From positions 1 through 64,000 of the forward strand of contig JAEUJZ010000160.1 in assembly GCA_016794505.1 (NCBI GenBank): a DNA stretch of 64,000 nucleotides, in the 5' to 3' direction. Source of the stretch: Myxococcales bacterium (lineage in GTDB: Bacteria > Myxococcota_A > Polyangia > Palsa-1104 > JAEUJZ01). A model generated the notes under the pieces. It saw only the letters and a program-made list of their open reading frames with translations, had not been told where the DNA came from and did no database searches. Of this stretch, positions 43,785 to 52,946 are shown one piece after another. Each line of letters begins with the position of its first letter. The first letter of the stretch is position 1. A program made the translations under genes and the position numbers.

Positions 43785-43905
43785 CGAAACCCGGCAAGGT
43801 CGGGCGGGAAGGGCAGGCCCAGCCCGGCGAGGGGCGCAGGCGCGACGCTTGACGCTGCGGGAACAGCGCATCTACCGTGAATAGTTCCCGCAAAAGGAGG
43901 CTGCG

Positions 43906-44517
43906 TTGTCCTGGCTCCGCTCTTTGCCTGCGCTCGTTGGGCTCACCCTTTGTCTCGCCGCATGCTCGTCCACAGGTACCCAGTGCGGCGGCTCTGCCAT
44001 GCAGCCGGGAATGTGCCCTGGTTCGTATCCGGACTGGACTACGTCGCCGTACAACCTGCCGTGGGCCGCCGGATCGAGCTTCAAGGTTGGCCAGGGTAGC
44101 TGCACGGGGGCCGCCGATTCGCATGCCGCTGGAACGAGCGACGCGTTTGCGATCGACATCGACATGCCGATTGGCACCAAGGTTCTTGCCGCCCGCGCCG
44201 GGACCGTCACCGCCATCGAGGGCCAGTACCAGGACGGCAGCAAGCAGAAAGCGAACTTCGTGAAGATTCAGCACGACGATGGGACCGTCGCCCAGTACTT
44301 CCATCTGACGATGAACGGGCCGCAGGTCTCCGTCGGTGAGCGGGTGACGCAGGGGCAGATCGTGGCGCTCAGCGGCAACACCGGGGATAGCTCGCAGCCG
44401 CATCTTCACTTCCAGGTCGATGCGTGCGCCGGGCAGGGGTCGATACCGGTCACGTTCAAGAACACCGTGCCCAATCCGCGCGGCCTGCTGGAAGGCCGGG
44501 CCTACGCCCCTCAGTAG
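43906..44517 (+). CDS. M23-family peptidoglycan endopeptidase, lipoprotein
   Basis: A strong AAAAGGAGG site precedes a TTG start at 43906, giving 203 residues. The lipobox is CLAAC (Cys20). The LytM-type fold has zinc ligands His73 and Asp84 (DSHAAGTSDAFAIDI) and His168 in HLH (166-168), with catalytic His133 in YFHLT. The spacing between the first two ligands is longer than in lysostaphin but fits a known M23 subgroup. It should cleave peptide cross-links of peptidoglycan from the outer membrane. It shares its upstream region and the 22-bp repeats with the cyclase gene. Confidence 0.85.
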   Translation: MSWLRSLPALVGLTLCLAACSSTGTQCGGSAMQPGMCPGSYPDWTTSPYNLPWAAGSSFKVGQGSCTGAADSHAAGTSDAFAIDIDMPIGTKVLAARAGTVTAIEGQYQDGSKQKANFVKIQHDDGTVAQYFHLTMNGPQVSVGERVTQGQIVALSGNTGDSSQPHLHFQVDACAGQGSIPVTFKNTVPNPRGLLEGRAYAPQ

Positions 44518-44720
44518 CCACTGGGCGTCGCCTGGCGGCGTGGCGGGTCGAAGCCATTTCTCGATAGACGTTTGGGACTTCGTGCGCTGCGCGTGCCGAT
44601 GCGGGCAGAGAGGGCATCCGCGGGTGGGATGGGTCGCGTGCCCGTCGAGCCATAGCCATGGAATCGATCGTTGGACGGGATCGCGAAGAGTTCGGAATCC
44701 GTGCGGGGATGCGGCGATGC

Positions 44721-45185
44721 TTACTGCGGCGGCAGGATGCAGACCGAGACCTGCGGTGCGGTTGGAAACAGCGTGACGGCGGTACAGGTGGCGCCGCTTA
44801 GACACGGCGCGCTGGCGCTGCACTGGGTCGTGCAGCGATTCACCAGCACGTCCTTTTTGTCTTTCATTGGAGCGCAGATCAGTGCGTCGCCGCAGGTCGT
44901 GTGGCCGGCGAGCAACGCGCAGTCTGAGCCAAGCTGCTTATAGGCCTTGGACTCTAGACACTGATAATTGCCCGCCTGATCGACAGGCCAGCAGGTGGTA
45001 CCGGGGTCGCACCAAAACGGCGTGGACTCGCAGCGCACAGGTGGGCCGGACCCGCAGGCCGCGCTGCCGACGAGCAGCAGCGCAGCCAGCGAAGTCACAT
45101 GCCGGGTCACCCAGCGCCGGAATCCAGCCGATGGGGTCGACGTGTCTGCAGCAGAAGCGAACGATTGCGAATCAGCCCTCAGCAT
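44721..45185 (-). CDS. Cys-rich lipoprotein, third gene of the DUF1501 operon
   Basis: The 154-residue protein carries a lipobox LLLVGSAAC near residue 44; an in-frame GTG closer to the hydrophobic core would give a more ordinary signal and may be the real start. The mature part has about 12 cysteines in small disulfide-type modules (CESTPFWCDPGTTCW, CTTQCSASAPCLSGATC), common on the surface of myxobacteria. It begins 12 bases after the DUF1501 stop, so it is cotranscribed. Function is unknown. Confidence 0.6.
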   Translation of the reverse strand: MLRADSQSFASAADTSTPSAGFRRWVTRHVTSLAALLLVGSAACGSGPPVRCESTPFWCDPGTTCWPVDQAGNYQCLESKAYKQLGSDCALLAGHTTCGDALICAPMKDKKDVLVNRCTTQCSASAPCLSGATCTAVTLFPTAPQVSVCILPPQ

Positions 45186-45197
45186 GGAATTTCGACC

Positions 45198-46487
45198 CTA
45201 CGTAAACAGAGGCATTTCCTCGGTCGCGGCAATTGGGAACTTCCGCGCTGCCGAGCTGTCAGCGACACCCGCCAGCTTGCGCAGCGCGTTTTGAATGTGC
45301 TCGCAGCGAATGCGCGTGCCATTCGGATCCGGCTGCAGCGTCGACGGATTCACCTTGTTCGCCTTCTGGCCATCATCGGTGCTGCCCACCACCTTGCCCC
45401 CCGAAATCCCCGGCCCCATGAACAACATGCTGGTGATGTTCCAGTGGTCTTTGCCTTGCTGGGCGTTGTAGCCGGGGGTGCGGCCGAAGTCGGACCCGAC
45501 GCAGACGACGACTTTGCCGTCGAGGCCCTGGTTGGTGATCTCCTGCATGATCATGTCGATGCCGTACAGGAAGTTGCACATCAGCGGTTGGTGCGAGTTG
45601 TCGTGGTTGCCGTGCGTGTCGAAGCCGCCCGTGCTGATGCTGGCGGCGACGGCGAGGCCGGTCTTGAAGCCGGCCAGGGCGACCATAGCCTGGCGGTGCA
45701 GGCCATTGGTGGCGGCATTGATCATGGCCTGCGAGGGCAGGGCGGCTGCGAGCTGCGGCAGCGTGTTGTCGGTGCTGCGGGCCAGGTACAGCTCTCCGGC
45801 TGAGCGGGACAGGCGCGGCAGGGTCTGACGCTTGCGCAGGTCGTCGAGGCGCTCGCGCTGCATCATGTTGATGCGGTCCCACGTCGCGTTGGTGTGGTAC
45901 GTGTTCATCGGGTTCGCCGGATCGATGCGATTGGCGTACGCGATGCGCTGCACCGAGTCGACGTTGCCCAGGCGGGTCAGCGAGGTCAGGCCAGCCGTCG
46001 TTTCATAGCCACCATTGGCGATAAAGCCGAGCGGGTTGTCCGGCGTCTTGGCAGCGGCGACGACGGCAGCGAACGAGGGGAAGCCGTCCGTGACCTGACC
46101 GCTCCAGATGGCGCGCGTGCCGGTGTCGTGGTTGCCGGTCGTCGTATCGATGCCGTTGATGATGTACAGGCGGTTTTGGTACTTCGTGAAGAACTGCTGC
46201 GGGCCGTACGGATTGCCGCCGATCGTGGCGCTGATCGGGGCATAGCGGATGTTCCCCGCTTGCCCAATCTGTCCGCGCGTAAAGGTGGCGTTGATGCGCA
46301 CCGGTCCGTCGCTGCCCTTGGGGTCACAGGCCAGCGTTGGGTCCCAGCCACCACTTGCGTGAATCAAAAGAAAGTACGGTCCACCATACGTCGCGGCAGC
46401 CGCGCGGGCCGAGCCCTCGATTCCCAAAGGACTCATCAAGGCGACCCCGCTTGCGGCGGTGAATTTTAAGAAGCTTCGGCGATCCAT
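45198..46487 (-). CDS. DUF1501 family protein with Tat signal
   Basis: A TAGGAG site precedes the ATG at 46487, giving 429 residues. The N-terminus MDRRSFLKFTAASGVALMSP is a twin-arginine signal, so the protein is folded before export. The family signature GSDFGRTPGYN and the alkaline-phosphatase-like fold elements (SSGGFDTHGNHDNSHQP region, HWNITSMLFMGPGI) identify DUF1501. Such proteins are usually encoded beside a cytochrome-type DUF1587/1592/1549 partner, as here. The substrate is unknown. It overlaps no gene; 124 bp separate it from the partner. Confidence 0.85.
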   Translation of the reverse strand: MDRRSFLKFTAASGVALMSPLGIEGSARAAAATYGGPYFLLIHASGGWDPTLACDPKGSDGPVRINATFTRGQIGQAGNIRYAPISATIGGNPYGPQQFFTKYQNRLYIINGIDTTTGNHDTGTRAIWSGQVTDGFPSFAAVVAAAKTPDNPLGFIANGGYETTAGLTSLTRLGNVDSVQRIAYANRIDPANPMNTYHTNATWDRINMMQRERLDDLRKRQTLPRLSRSAGELYLARSTDNTLPQLAAALPSQAMINAATNGLHRQAMVALAGFKTGLAVAASISTGGFDTHGNHDNSHQPLMCNFLYGIDMIMQEITNQGLDGKVVVCVGSDFGRTPGYNAQQGKDHWNITSMLFMGPGISGGKVVGSTDDGQKANKVNPSTLQPDPNGTRIRCEHIQNALRKLAGVADSSAARKFPIAATEEMPLFT

Positions 46488-46585
46488 CTGCGAACTCCTA
46501 TGTCTCTCTGTCGCGTCTGGTTCCATGACCTCGTCGCTGGATACACAGCAACAAGGCCGCCTCTGGGCTCCTGCGTTCGGCGATT

Positions 46586-46611
46586 TCTCGTCGCGCACGA
46601 GCCCCGCGGGG
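46586..46611 (-). terminator. Stem-loops between the cytochrome gene and DUF1501
   Basis: Just after the upstream gene's TAA, the minus strand reads the palindrome CCCCGCGGGG (46611-46602), then CTCGT-GCGCG-ACGAG (46601-46587). Neither is followed by T residues, so it could be a partial terminator or an RNA-stabilising structure between operon genes. Confidence 0.35.
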
Positions 46612-48927
46612 TTACTCCTCCAGGAACTTGTAATCCAACATCAGGTACGAAAGGACAGCCATCCACGAGCGCACGGTGAAGTAGCGATCGTCGGTGACCT
46701 GGATCTGAGCGCCCATGAGTGCGGCACCCGTCTCGCGATCCCAGCGGCCTTCACACTCGTACGGAAGATCGGTGTTGGCTGCGGCATGCAGCTCGCGCCA
46801 GGTCTTCACGAACAGCTGATAGGTGCGCTCGATCTCGGGATCGTTGATGTCCAGCGATTCGCCCAGGATGCGCTGATGCAGGTGTTGGATGTTGCGACGG
46901 ATGTTGTTGATCGCGTCGGGAACCGGGAAGCCATTGTCGTCTTCTGGGGCCTCCGAGAGCTTGACGTACTTGAACAGCAAGCGATCGTTCAGCGGCTTGG
47001 TGTATTCCCACGTGACGGCCTGGCAGGACATCTCGTTGGCCATGCGCTGCGCGACGCTGGTCATGATGCCATTCGGGCTGGTCAGGCGGCGCGTGACGTT
47101 GTCGAAGTCGATGCCGCCATACAGCAAGTTGTAGTCGGTCGGCAGAAGGTCGCGGCGCTCGGGGTCGAACGGACGCACCCAGCGGATGCCAAGCGTGGCG
47201 CCGATCTTGCGCGCCAGAAGCTCGGGCGTCAGGTAACGACCGGTGCCTAGCATCTCGGCCTGCGCCGGATCCAAGCCGCGCACGCTGGTCGCGCGATACA
47301 GGCTGCTCATGATCAGGCCCTTGAACAGGAGCTTCACGTTTTGGTTGCCCTCGCTGAAGCTCTTGAGGACCTTTTGGAAGACCTTGTCCTGTTCCTGCCA
47401 GGCCTTCTGCTTCGCCGCGAACTCGGGGTCGCCGGCCAGCGGGTACTGCAGCGGCTCTTGCCCCATGATGCCGCGATAGATGATGTTCAGCGCCGACACC
47501 GCAAAGCGTGGATCCTGCACGATGCGCTGCGACAGCCACTGCAGCGCCGCTGGATACTGGCTGACATTGTCGACGATGGCATTGCCAAAGCCAGGCTGCG
47601 GCATGAACGACGGCCAGCCTGTGGCCATCGGCACGAACCGGCCCGCCGCATCCCATTTCTGATACGTCGACGCGATCGGATCCATGATCTTGTGGCAGGA
47701 CGTGCAGTACGCATCGTCGCGCGTCGGCGTCAAGCTGGTGACCGACGAGGGATCGATCGGTCGTTCGGCCACGGCCAGGAGGTCGGTGGCCAAGAAGAAC
47801 TTGAACGTGAAGCGAGCACGAGCCCGGTTGATGTTGGTTGCCGTCGTCGGATAGCGATTCAAGAAGACAGGCGTCGTCAAGATGCCCGCGTGCGGCAGCG
47901 CAAGCGGATTTCCGCCCTGCGTGATCGACACCTTGGCCTCGCGGAACTCGTAGTAGTCAGCCAGGTTCGTAAAGCCCAGCGTCTGCGGGTTCAGGCCATA
48001 GACGCGCGCCGACCATGGGTTCACGACGGTGTAGTTCGCCGTCAGGATCTCGGAAAACGGCTTGTTCTGCTTGGCGACATAGGCCACAAGCTCAAGCGCT
48101 TCCGATGCGATGCCGTAGTCAGACCACGTGCGATCGTTCTGTTCCTGCATCGTCAGCATGCCGTCGTCGGCCTTGCCGTTGCGGTACCAGAACTTGTTCG
48201 GGTAATCGGCCGCGTTGAGCAGGTTCAGGCCCTGCCCGGTATAGCGGCCGGTGAGCAGCGTGTCGTTGTAGAGCTCCTTGAGCCGATCGAAGAACGCCTT
48301 CTCGGTCATCATCGCGTCGAGCGCCGTGCCCAGTGCCTCTTCGCCGCCAGCACTCACTGTGGCGATCTCGGCATCGGTCGGCAGGCGCCCTGACAGCTGC
48401 AGAGCCGCCTTGCGCAGCGTCTGTGTCGGGTCGAGGATCTCGATCTTGCCGGACAGTGGATCGGCGCTCTGCCCGTCGCAGCTGACCGGGCTGCTGGTGC
48501 GCTTCACCATCTCTTTGAGCGTGTTGTATTCCGGGCTGCCTTCGGCGAGCACGGCACCACCGCCGTGGTCGATCTTCCCAGTCGGCTTCAGAAGCAGGAT
48601 CGACTGTCCGTCGTACTGCGTCTTGGCTACTTCCGTGATGTTGCTCAGGTTCAGATCCAAGAAGCCGGGGAAGGCCTGAGAGTACTGCAAGAACTTCGAG
48701 TTCTTCTGTGCGGCGACGCCTTCCGGGGCGTGGCACTTGATGCAGCTCGTGGCGACGACCTCGGCCCAGACTTTCTGCTCATAGAACTGGGTGTTGCTGA
48801 GGCACTGATCCGCGCCACAGCCGGCCAGCGCAGAGCCGAGAGTGGCGAACAGGCCCAGGGTCAGAAGTCGGGGCGTGTCCGACCGAGAACCTACATAGTT
48901 AAGGCGGGACGTAGGCGCATTTGACAT
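46612..48927 (-). CDS. DUF1592/DUF1588-like c-type cytochrome lipoprotein
   Basis: The 771-residue protein has a lipobox LGSALAGC (about residue 37) and two heme-binding motifs, CIKCH near residue 65 and CTSCH near 405. The intervening sequence with LNAADYPNKFWY and the later RDDAYCTSCHKIMDPIASTYQKWDAAGRF match the planctomycete/myxobacterial family (DUF1587-1592) that accompanies DUF1501 or DUF1552 proteins. The product sits in the outer-membrane periplasmic face and probably transfers electrons in degradation of an unknown compound. It leads a three-gene operon. Confidence 0.75.
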   Translation of the reverse strand: MSNAPTSRLNYVGSRSDTPRLLTLGLFATLGSALAGCGADQCLSNTQFYEQKVWAEVVATSCIKCHAPEGVAAQKNSKFLQYSQAFPGFLDLNLSNITEVAKTQYDGQSILLLKPTGKIDHGGGAVLAEGSPEYNTLKEMVKRTSSPVSCDGQSADPLSGKIEILDPTQTLRKAALQLSGRLPTDAEIATVSAGGEEALGTALDAMMTEKAFFDRLKELYNDTLLTGRYTGQGLNLLNAADYPNKFWYRNGKADDGMLTMQEQNDRTWSDYGIASEALELVAYVAKQNKPFSEILTANYTVVNPWSARVYGLNPQTLGFTNLADYYEFREAKVSITQGGNPLALPHAGILTTPVFLNRYPTTATNINRARARFTFKFFLATDLLAVAERPIDPSSVTSLTPTRDDAYCTSCHKIMDPIASTYQKWDAAGRFVPMATGWPSFMPQPGFGNAIVDNVSQYPAALQWLSQRIVQDPRFAVSALNIIYRGIMGQEPLQYPLAGDPEFAAKQKAWQEQDKVFQKVLKSFSEGNQNVKLLFKGLIMSSLYRATSVRGLDPAQAEMLGTGRYLTPELLARKIGATLGIRWVRPFDPERRDLLPTDYNLLYGGIDFDNVTRRLTSPNGIMTSVAQRMANEMSCQAVTWEYTKPLNDRLLFKYVKLSEAPEDDNGFPVPDAINNIRRNIQHLHQRILGESLDINDPEIERTYQLFVKTWRELHAAANTDLPYECEGRWDRETGAALMGAQIQVTDDRYFTVRSWMAVLSYLMLDYKFLEE

Positions 48928-48984
48928 ACGGTTGCTCCTCGTTCCTGGTGGAGTAGATAGGCAAGGCAGAAACGTAACCTAGGG

Positions 48985-49003
48985 TACAAATTTTCGATTT
49001 GTA
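48985..49003. promoter_or_regulatory. Perfect palindromic operator candidate TACAAAT-N5-ATTTGTA
   Basis: TACAAAT (48985-48991) and ATTTGTA (48997-49003) are exact inverted repeats around TTTCG. The element lies 58 bp upstream of the DUF1592-like start and 95 bp upstream of the divergent coiled-coil gene. AT-rich palindromes of this length in a GC-rich promoter are typical of binding sites of dimeric regulators. Confidence 0.6.
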
Positions 49004-49097
49004 ATGTCCACGTTGTTTCTCTGCAGCACCTCTAAGTGCCCCATAGAAAAAGGACTATTTCCCGTCGGCCCTGGGCCTCGCGTGATACGTTGGCTGG

Positions 49098-49337
49098 ATG
49101 GATTCTAAGGACGCACCTTCGCCTGAGGCAGACCTCGCCGCGGAGGCACGTGCTGGCGGCGCCGCTGTGCAGGCCCAAATCACGGCCCTGCGCGCGGATA
49201 TGCAGCGTCTGCAAGAGCGCATCACGGCGCTGCAATCTCAGGTGGCCACAGCGATGGCCGAGACCCCAGAGATCCACGCTCGCATCAACGCCGCGCTGTC
49301 GCGCTTGGCCACGGCGCAGCAGAAAAACAAACCGTAG
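49098..49337 (+). CDS. Small coiled-coil protein, 79 aa
   Basis: The 79-residue product has a single long amphipathic helix from about residue 15 to 70 (VQAQITALRADMQRLQERITALQSQV) in which Leu, Ile and Val recur in heptads. It has no signal or membrane segment. The ATG at 49098 lacks a strong ribosome site. It lies 212 bp upstream of the FHA gene on the same strand. Function is unknown; it may oligomerise. Confidence 0.5.
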   Translation: MDSKDAPSPEADLAAEARAGGAAVQAQITALRADMQRLQERITALQSQVATAMAETPEIHARINAALSRLATAQQKNKP

Positions 49338-49549
49338 CGACGGCCCGCCGCGCACTGCACCCTGGCAGGCCATCGCATGGAGCGGGACCGTGTGGGTTTT
49401 GGGCGCAGCGGCTGCTTCCTGATTCTCCTGCGGGCTCTCCGTAGGGTGCGGCCCACCGCAGGGGGGGATTCCACGCGGGACCCAATCTGCTGCTTGTCAG
49501 GGCCCAGGCTCCGTCGATACGATACGTACCAGGGGTGACTGCAAGCAGG

Positions 49550-50698
49550 ATGGATCGCCCGAGCGATCAAATTCGCGATCTCGAAGTGGTCTCAGAGAAG
49601 CGCGTGTGGCGGCTGCGACCGCTGTACATCGGCGGCACGGGCATTGTCGCGGGTCGCATCGTCGACTGGAGTGGATCATCCGAGCTCACGATTGGTCGCT
49701 ATGAAGGTCCCAACAGCGCCAGTCGCTGCATGTCGGTCGACGATGGGCGCGTTTCTCGTCGGCACGCTCGGCTGTTCTGCGCAGGCGGCAAGGCGTTTAT
49801 CGAGGACCTGCGCAGCCGCAACGGCACCGCACTCAATGGCGAAGTCCTACGTCCTGGCGAGCCGCGGCCCGTCGGAAGCGGCGACATCATCCGCGTTGGG
49901 CAGTCGTTTCTGCTGATTCGCCACGAGCCTCTGACCGAGATGGACGGAACTGTACCGACGCTGGTTGGCTGGTCGCGCGCAGCCGGTCAGCTTCGTCGCA
50001 CGGTGTTGCTCGCGGCCTCACATACCAAGCCCGTGTTGCTTCTGGGCGAGTACGGCACCGGCAAGACCTTGGTCGCCGATGAGATCCACCGCCGTAGCGC
50101 CCGCGGGGGACCCTTGGTCACGGTGAACTGTGAGTCGCTGACCGTCGAGGCGATCCATGGGCTGTTTCCTCGCGCATCGCAGCAGAGCACGCCCGAGTCC
50201 GCCGATAGCGTGATCGATCTGACTGCAGCAGGCCAGCAGCGCAAGACGCTGCTCTTCGAGGAAGCGGGTAGCTTGTCAACCGATGCGCAGAGCCTGTTGC
50301 TGAACGTGCTGACGGGCAATGATCTCAGCAGCTCGGGCGAGCGCCGTCGGCGGCGGCGCGAAGTCCGCATCATTGTGACCAGCGGCAAGCACCTGCAGAA
50401 AGGCGCAGCCGAGAGCGGCTTTTTGGCGTGCCTGCATGAGCGTATCGAGGCGACCGTCGTGCTTCTGCCGCCCCTGCGCGAGCGCCGCGAAGACATCCTG
50501 CTTCTGGCGCAATACTTCGCAGGGCCAGGCTTTCGTCCGTCGCCGCGGTTGGTATCGCGTCTGCTTGCACACTCGTGGCCGCGCAACATCCCAGAGCTGG
50601 CGCATCTGGTTTCGCGCGTCGAGAGCGGCAACGAAGAAGACGTCTATGCCAGCCTGACGGCGCAGATGAACCCGCTGCACGAGACGCTGCTCGACTGA
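49550..50698 (+). CDS. FHA-domain protein with degenerate NtrC-type AAA+ domain
   Basis: The ATG at 49550 gives 382 residues; a GTG at 49535 is an alternative. An FHA domain (about 45-115) with TIGRYEG, RVSRRHARLF and SRNGTALNGE should bind phosphothreonine. An AAA+ domain follows (about 140-365) with Walker A GEYGTGKT, LLFEEAGSLS in place of the usual FLDEIGEL Walker B, and PPLRERREDILLLAQYF. The GAFTGA loop that contacts sigma-54 is absent: its place reads GLFPRASQQST. There is no C-terminal helix-turn-helix. It is therefore unlikely to activate sigma-54 promoters as such. It may be a kinase-responsive ATPase or scaffold. Confidence 0.8.
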   Translation: MDRPSDQIRDLEVVSEKRVWRLRPLYIGGTGIVAGRIVDWSGSSELTIGRYEGPNSASRCMSVDDGRVSRRHARLFCAGGKAFIEDLRSRNGTALNGEVLRPGEPRPVGSGDIIRVGQSFLLIRHEPLTEMDGTVPTLVGWSRAAGQLRRTVLLAASHTKPVLLLGEYGTGKTLVADEIHRRSARGGPLVTVNCESLTVEAIHGLFPRASQQSTPESADSVIDLTAAGQQRKTLLFEEAGSLSTDAQSLLLNVLTGNDLSSSGERRRRRREVRIIVTSGKHLQKGAAESGFLACLHERIEATVVLLPPLRERREDILLLAQYFAGPGFRPSPRLVSRLLAHSWPRNIPELAHLVSRVESGNEEDVYASLTAQMNPLHETLLD

Positions 50699-50707
50699 CG
50701 CAGTCGC

Positions 50708-51496
50708 CTACAGGCAGGTCGCAAGCTTGCGAGGCGGGGGCTTTTTGACGGGGCGCTTCGCGGCTCCCTTGTCGATGAGCTCAAAGCAACCCGAGAGCTT
50801 GTCGCTGTCGCTGCACTTGCCGTACTCGCGTCCTTCTGCGTCGTAGTGCTGAAACAGGCAGAAGCCCTGGCAGTCGTTGCCGTCGCGACAAGACTTGCCC
50901 GCGTCGCGCGTCTTGCAGTTGCATGCGGGAGCCTTGCCCACGCCGAAGGGGCCCCAGGTGCCACCGCACTTGTCACAGGCCAGCTTGGCCGCATCCAGCG
51001 CGGGGTTTTTCACCTGCAGCTTGGCGCGTGCCGAATCGGGACTGCGGTCGCGCTGGCCGGTTGGGCGAAAATAGACGACCGCCTCGACGTCACCGGACGT
51101 GGTCCACGGGACTTTTTCTTGCCATACCTGACCGGGAGGCACGACCGAGGCTGGCCTGTAATCGATACTGAAGCTGCGCCGGTCGCCTTCGTACATCTCA
51201 AGCTGCACGACTTCCAAGAAGTCCTGCGAGCAGTTCTTGGCGCGCAGCGGGATCTCGCCATCACAGTTGCGGTGACTGGCGTCGCACTTGAGCTTCACAT
51301 CCGTGGCTGCGACGGTGACTGAGCCGGCTCCGGCGCAGACCATCTTGGCGACCTGGCCAGCGCTTGCTCCATCGCCCTTGGGAGGCTTGGCCTGCGACGG
51401 TGCAGGGCTGCCGAAGAGCACGCCTGCGAAGAACGCAGGTGGCAGGGTGACAGCCAACAAACGACGGAATGATGCGTGGAAACGTAGGGTGCGCAT
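50708..51496 (-). CDS. Exported Cys-rich protein
   Basis: The ATG at 51496 begins a signal sequence (MRTLRFHASFRRLLAVTLPPAFFAGVLFG), giving 262 residues; the longer frame is not supported. Mature sequence starts after PSQA. It has a beta-sandwich-like domain (about 55-165) and a C-terminal Cys module (CDKCGGTWGPFGVG, CNCKTRDAGKSCRDGNDCQGFCLF) seen in several Myxococcota lipoproteins. The last residues are basic and Pro-rich (RPVKKPPPRK). No enzyme motif was recognised. It is convergent with the FHA gene with 9 bp between stops. Confidence 0.65.
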   Translation of the reverse strand: MRTLRFHASFRRLLAVTLPPAFFAGVLFGSPAPSQAKPPKGDGASAGQVAKMVCAGAGSVTVAATDVKLKCDASHRNCDGEIPLRAKNCSQDFLEVVQLEMYEGDRRSFSIDYRPASVVPPGQVWQEKVPWTTSGDVEAVVYFRPTGQRDRSPDSARAKLQVKNPALDAAKLACDKCGGTWGPFGVGKAPACNCKTRDAGKSCRDGNDCQGFCLFQHYDAEGREYGKCSDSDKLSGCFELIDKGAAKRPVKKPPPRKLATCL

Positions 51497-51572
51497 GGCC
51501 CGCCATACTACGCGCGTGCGTCTCTGCACAAGGGCTGGCTGGGGTCTTCGGCGTGTCAGCGAGTTGCGAGCG

Positions 51573-52874
51573 CTAACGGACTTGTGCGCCAGGCGCAGCG
51601 ATCTCGGGGGAAAGCTCGGCGAAGAAACGCAGCAGTTCTTGATGGCGAGCGCGGGCATCGCGTCGCCCCAGATCGATCAGCTGCGCTGCGAATTCTCCGT
51701 CGAAGAGCACATAGGAAAGCAGATCGGATTCGTCCGCGAATTCGTGCTCGCCGAGCTGGCGCAGCGCGTTGGCAAGGAGCCCCTGGTTGCGAGCGGCAAA
51801 CGCCGGAGAGCGCACGTATTCAGCAGCCAAGTGCCCGATGTTTTCAGATGAATCGATCAGCAGCGCGGCCAGGGGGCGCAGGCCTTGGTTGGGCTCGCGA
51901 TAGCCCAGCTCGTGGTTGAGTTCGTGGATAAACGTCGGGCCAAACCGTCGCTGTCCTGCGAGCAGCATGCGGTTGATGCGCTGCAGCCGCTCGATGTCAT
52001 TTTCCACGCGATCCAAGAGCAAGGCGTTGAGCGCTTTGCCGACCAAGAACCACGGCCCCGGCAGCGCGGCTTCGGTCTGGATCGTCGGGGCCAGCGGTCG
52101 TTCGTACATATAGCGCGGGTTGATGACCAGGATGCCGTCCGCTCCCAAGTGCCGCGCGGGCGAAAGCGGGACGTTTTGCCGCAGCCCACCATCGCAATAG
52201 AAGTCGCCGCCGATGCGCACCGCGGGGAACATGAGCGGAATGGCAGCCGATGCGAGTGCGTGCTCAAGCTGAAGCTCGACCTGCTGTGCCACCACTTTGC
52301 GATCACTGGACCACTGCTTGGAGCCCGCGTGCTGGCTTCCCGTGAACACCACGGTGGTGCCCGTCGAGATATGCGTCGCCGAGACCGTGACGCCGTGCAA
52401 CAGACCCGAGCGCAGGTGTTCTGCGATGCGTGGGAACGAGATGCCGGCGCGGATGATGTCTTCCATTCCGACCGGATCGATCAGTCCGCCGTAGCGTGGA
52501 CCAGCCGCTTCTTCGAGCGTGGTCTGGCGCCCGAGCAGGCTGCCGACGAAGCGCGCAATGTAGCCAGGACGCAAGAGCATCACATCGTTCATTCGCAGGC
52601 TGGTCCACTGCTGCACAAGCTGTCGCGTGCGCGAGCGCGGGGCATCCGCCATAGCGGCCAGAGCGCAGCCATTGATCGCTCCGACCGACGTGCCGCAGAA
52701 GATGTCGATGGGGGGATCGCGCCCGAGGTCGCGAGGGAGTTCTTCGGCGATGTATTGCACGACGCCGATCTCGTAGGCGCCACGCGCTGCGCCACCCGCC
52801 AGCACGAGCGCCACCCGGCCTGGTGTCGGGTACAGATAAGAAGGTCGAGAGACTGCGTGCATTAGACCCATCAT
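51573..52874 (-). CDS. Patatin-like phospholipase (RssA type)
   Basis: The 433-residue protein has the full patatin signature: oxyanion hole GGAARGAYEIGV (28-39), nucleophile Ser63 in GTSVG, and Asp228 in YCDGGLRQN. A long C-terminal half (about 250-433) is helical and may cap or regulate the site. No signal peptide is present. In other bacteria such enzymes act on phospholipids or are secreted toxins; nothing in the neighbourhood points to secretion. It differs from the first patatin in keeping the Arg of the oxyanion motif. Confidence 0.85.
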   Translation of the reverse strand: MMGLMHAVSRPSYLYPTPGRVALVLAGGAARGAYEIGVVQYIAEELPRDLGRDPPIDIFCGTSVGAINGCALAAMADAPRSRTRQLVQQWTSLRMNDVMLLRPGYIARFVGSLLGRQTTLEEAAGPRYGGLIDPVGMEDIIRAGISFPRIAEHLRSGLLHGVTVSATHISTGTTVVFTGSQHAGSKQWSSDRKVVAQQVELQLEHALASAAIPLMFPAVRIGGDFYCDGGLRQNVPLSPARHLGADGILVINPRYMYERPLAPTIQTEAALPGPWFLVGKALNALLLDRVENDIERLQRINRMLLAGQRRFGPTFIHELNHELGYREPNQGLRPLAALLIDSSENIGHLAAEYVRSPAFAARNQGLLANALRQLGEHEFADESDLLSYVLFDGEFAAQLIDLGRRDARARHQELLRFFAELSPEIAAPGAQVR

Positions 52875-52946
52875 ACGAAAGCGTAGGAGCCGCGGATCGC
52901 AGATCGATGGCGCACACAGGCAGCGCGCACGCAGCGGTCCGAGCTT

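Noticed and set aside
43906..44517. Loss of a zinc ligand in the M23 peptidase
   Set aside because: The usual close HxxxD motif is absent, but an upstream His73 in DSHAAGTSDAFAID takes its place in a known M23 spacing, so the site seems intact.
49550..50698. A normal sigma-54 activator
   Set aside because: The GAFTGA loop and the DNA-binding domain are missing, so this label would mislead.
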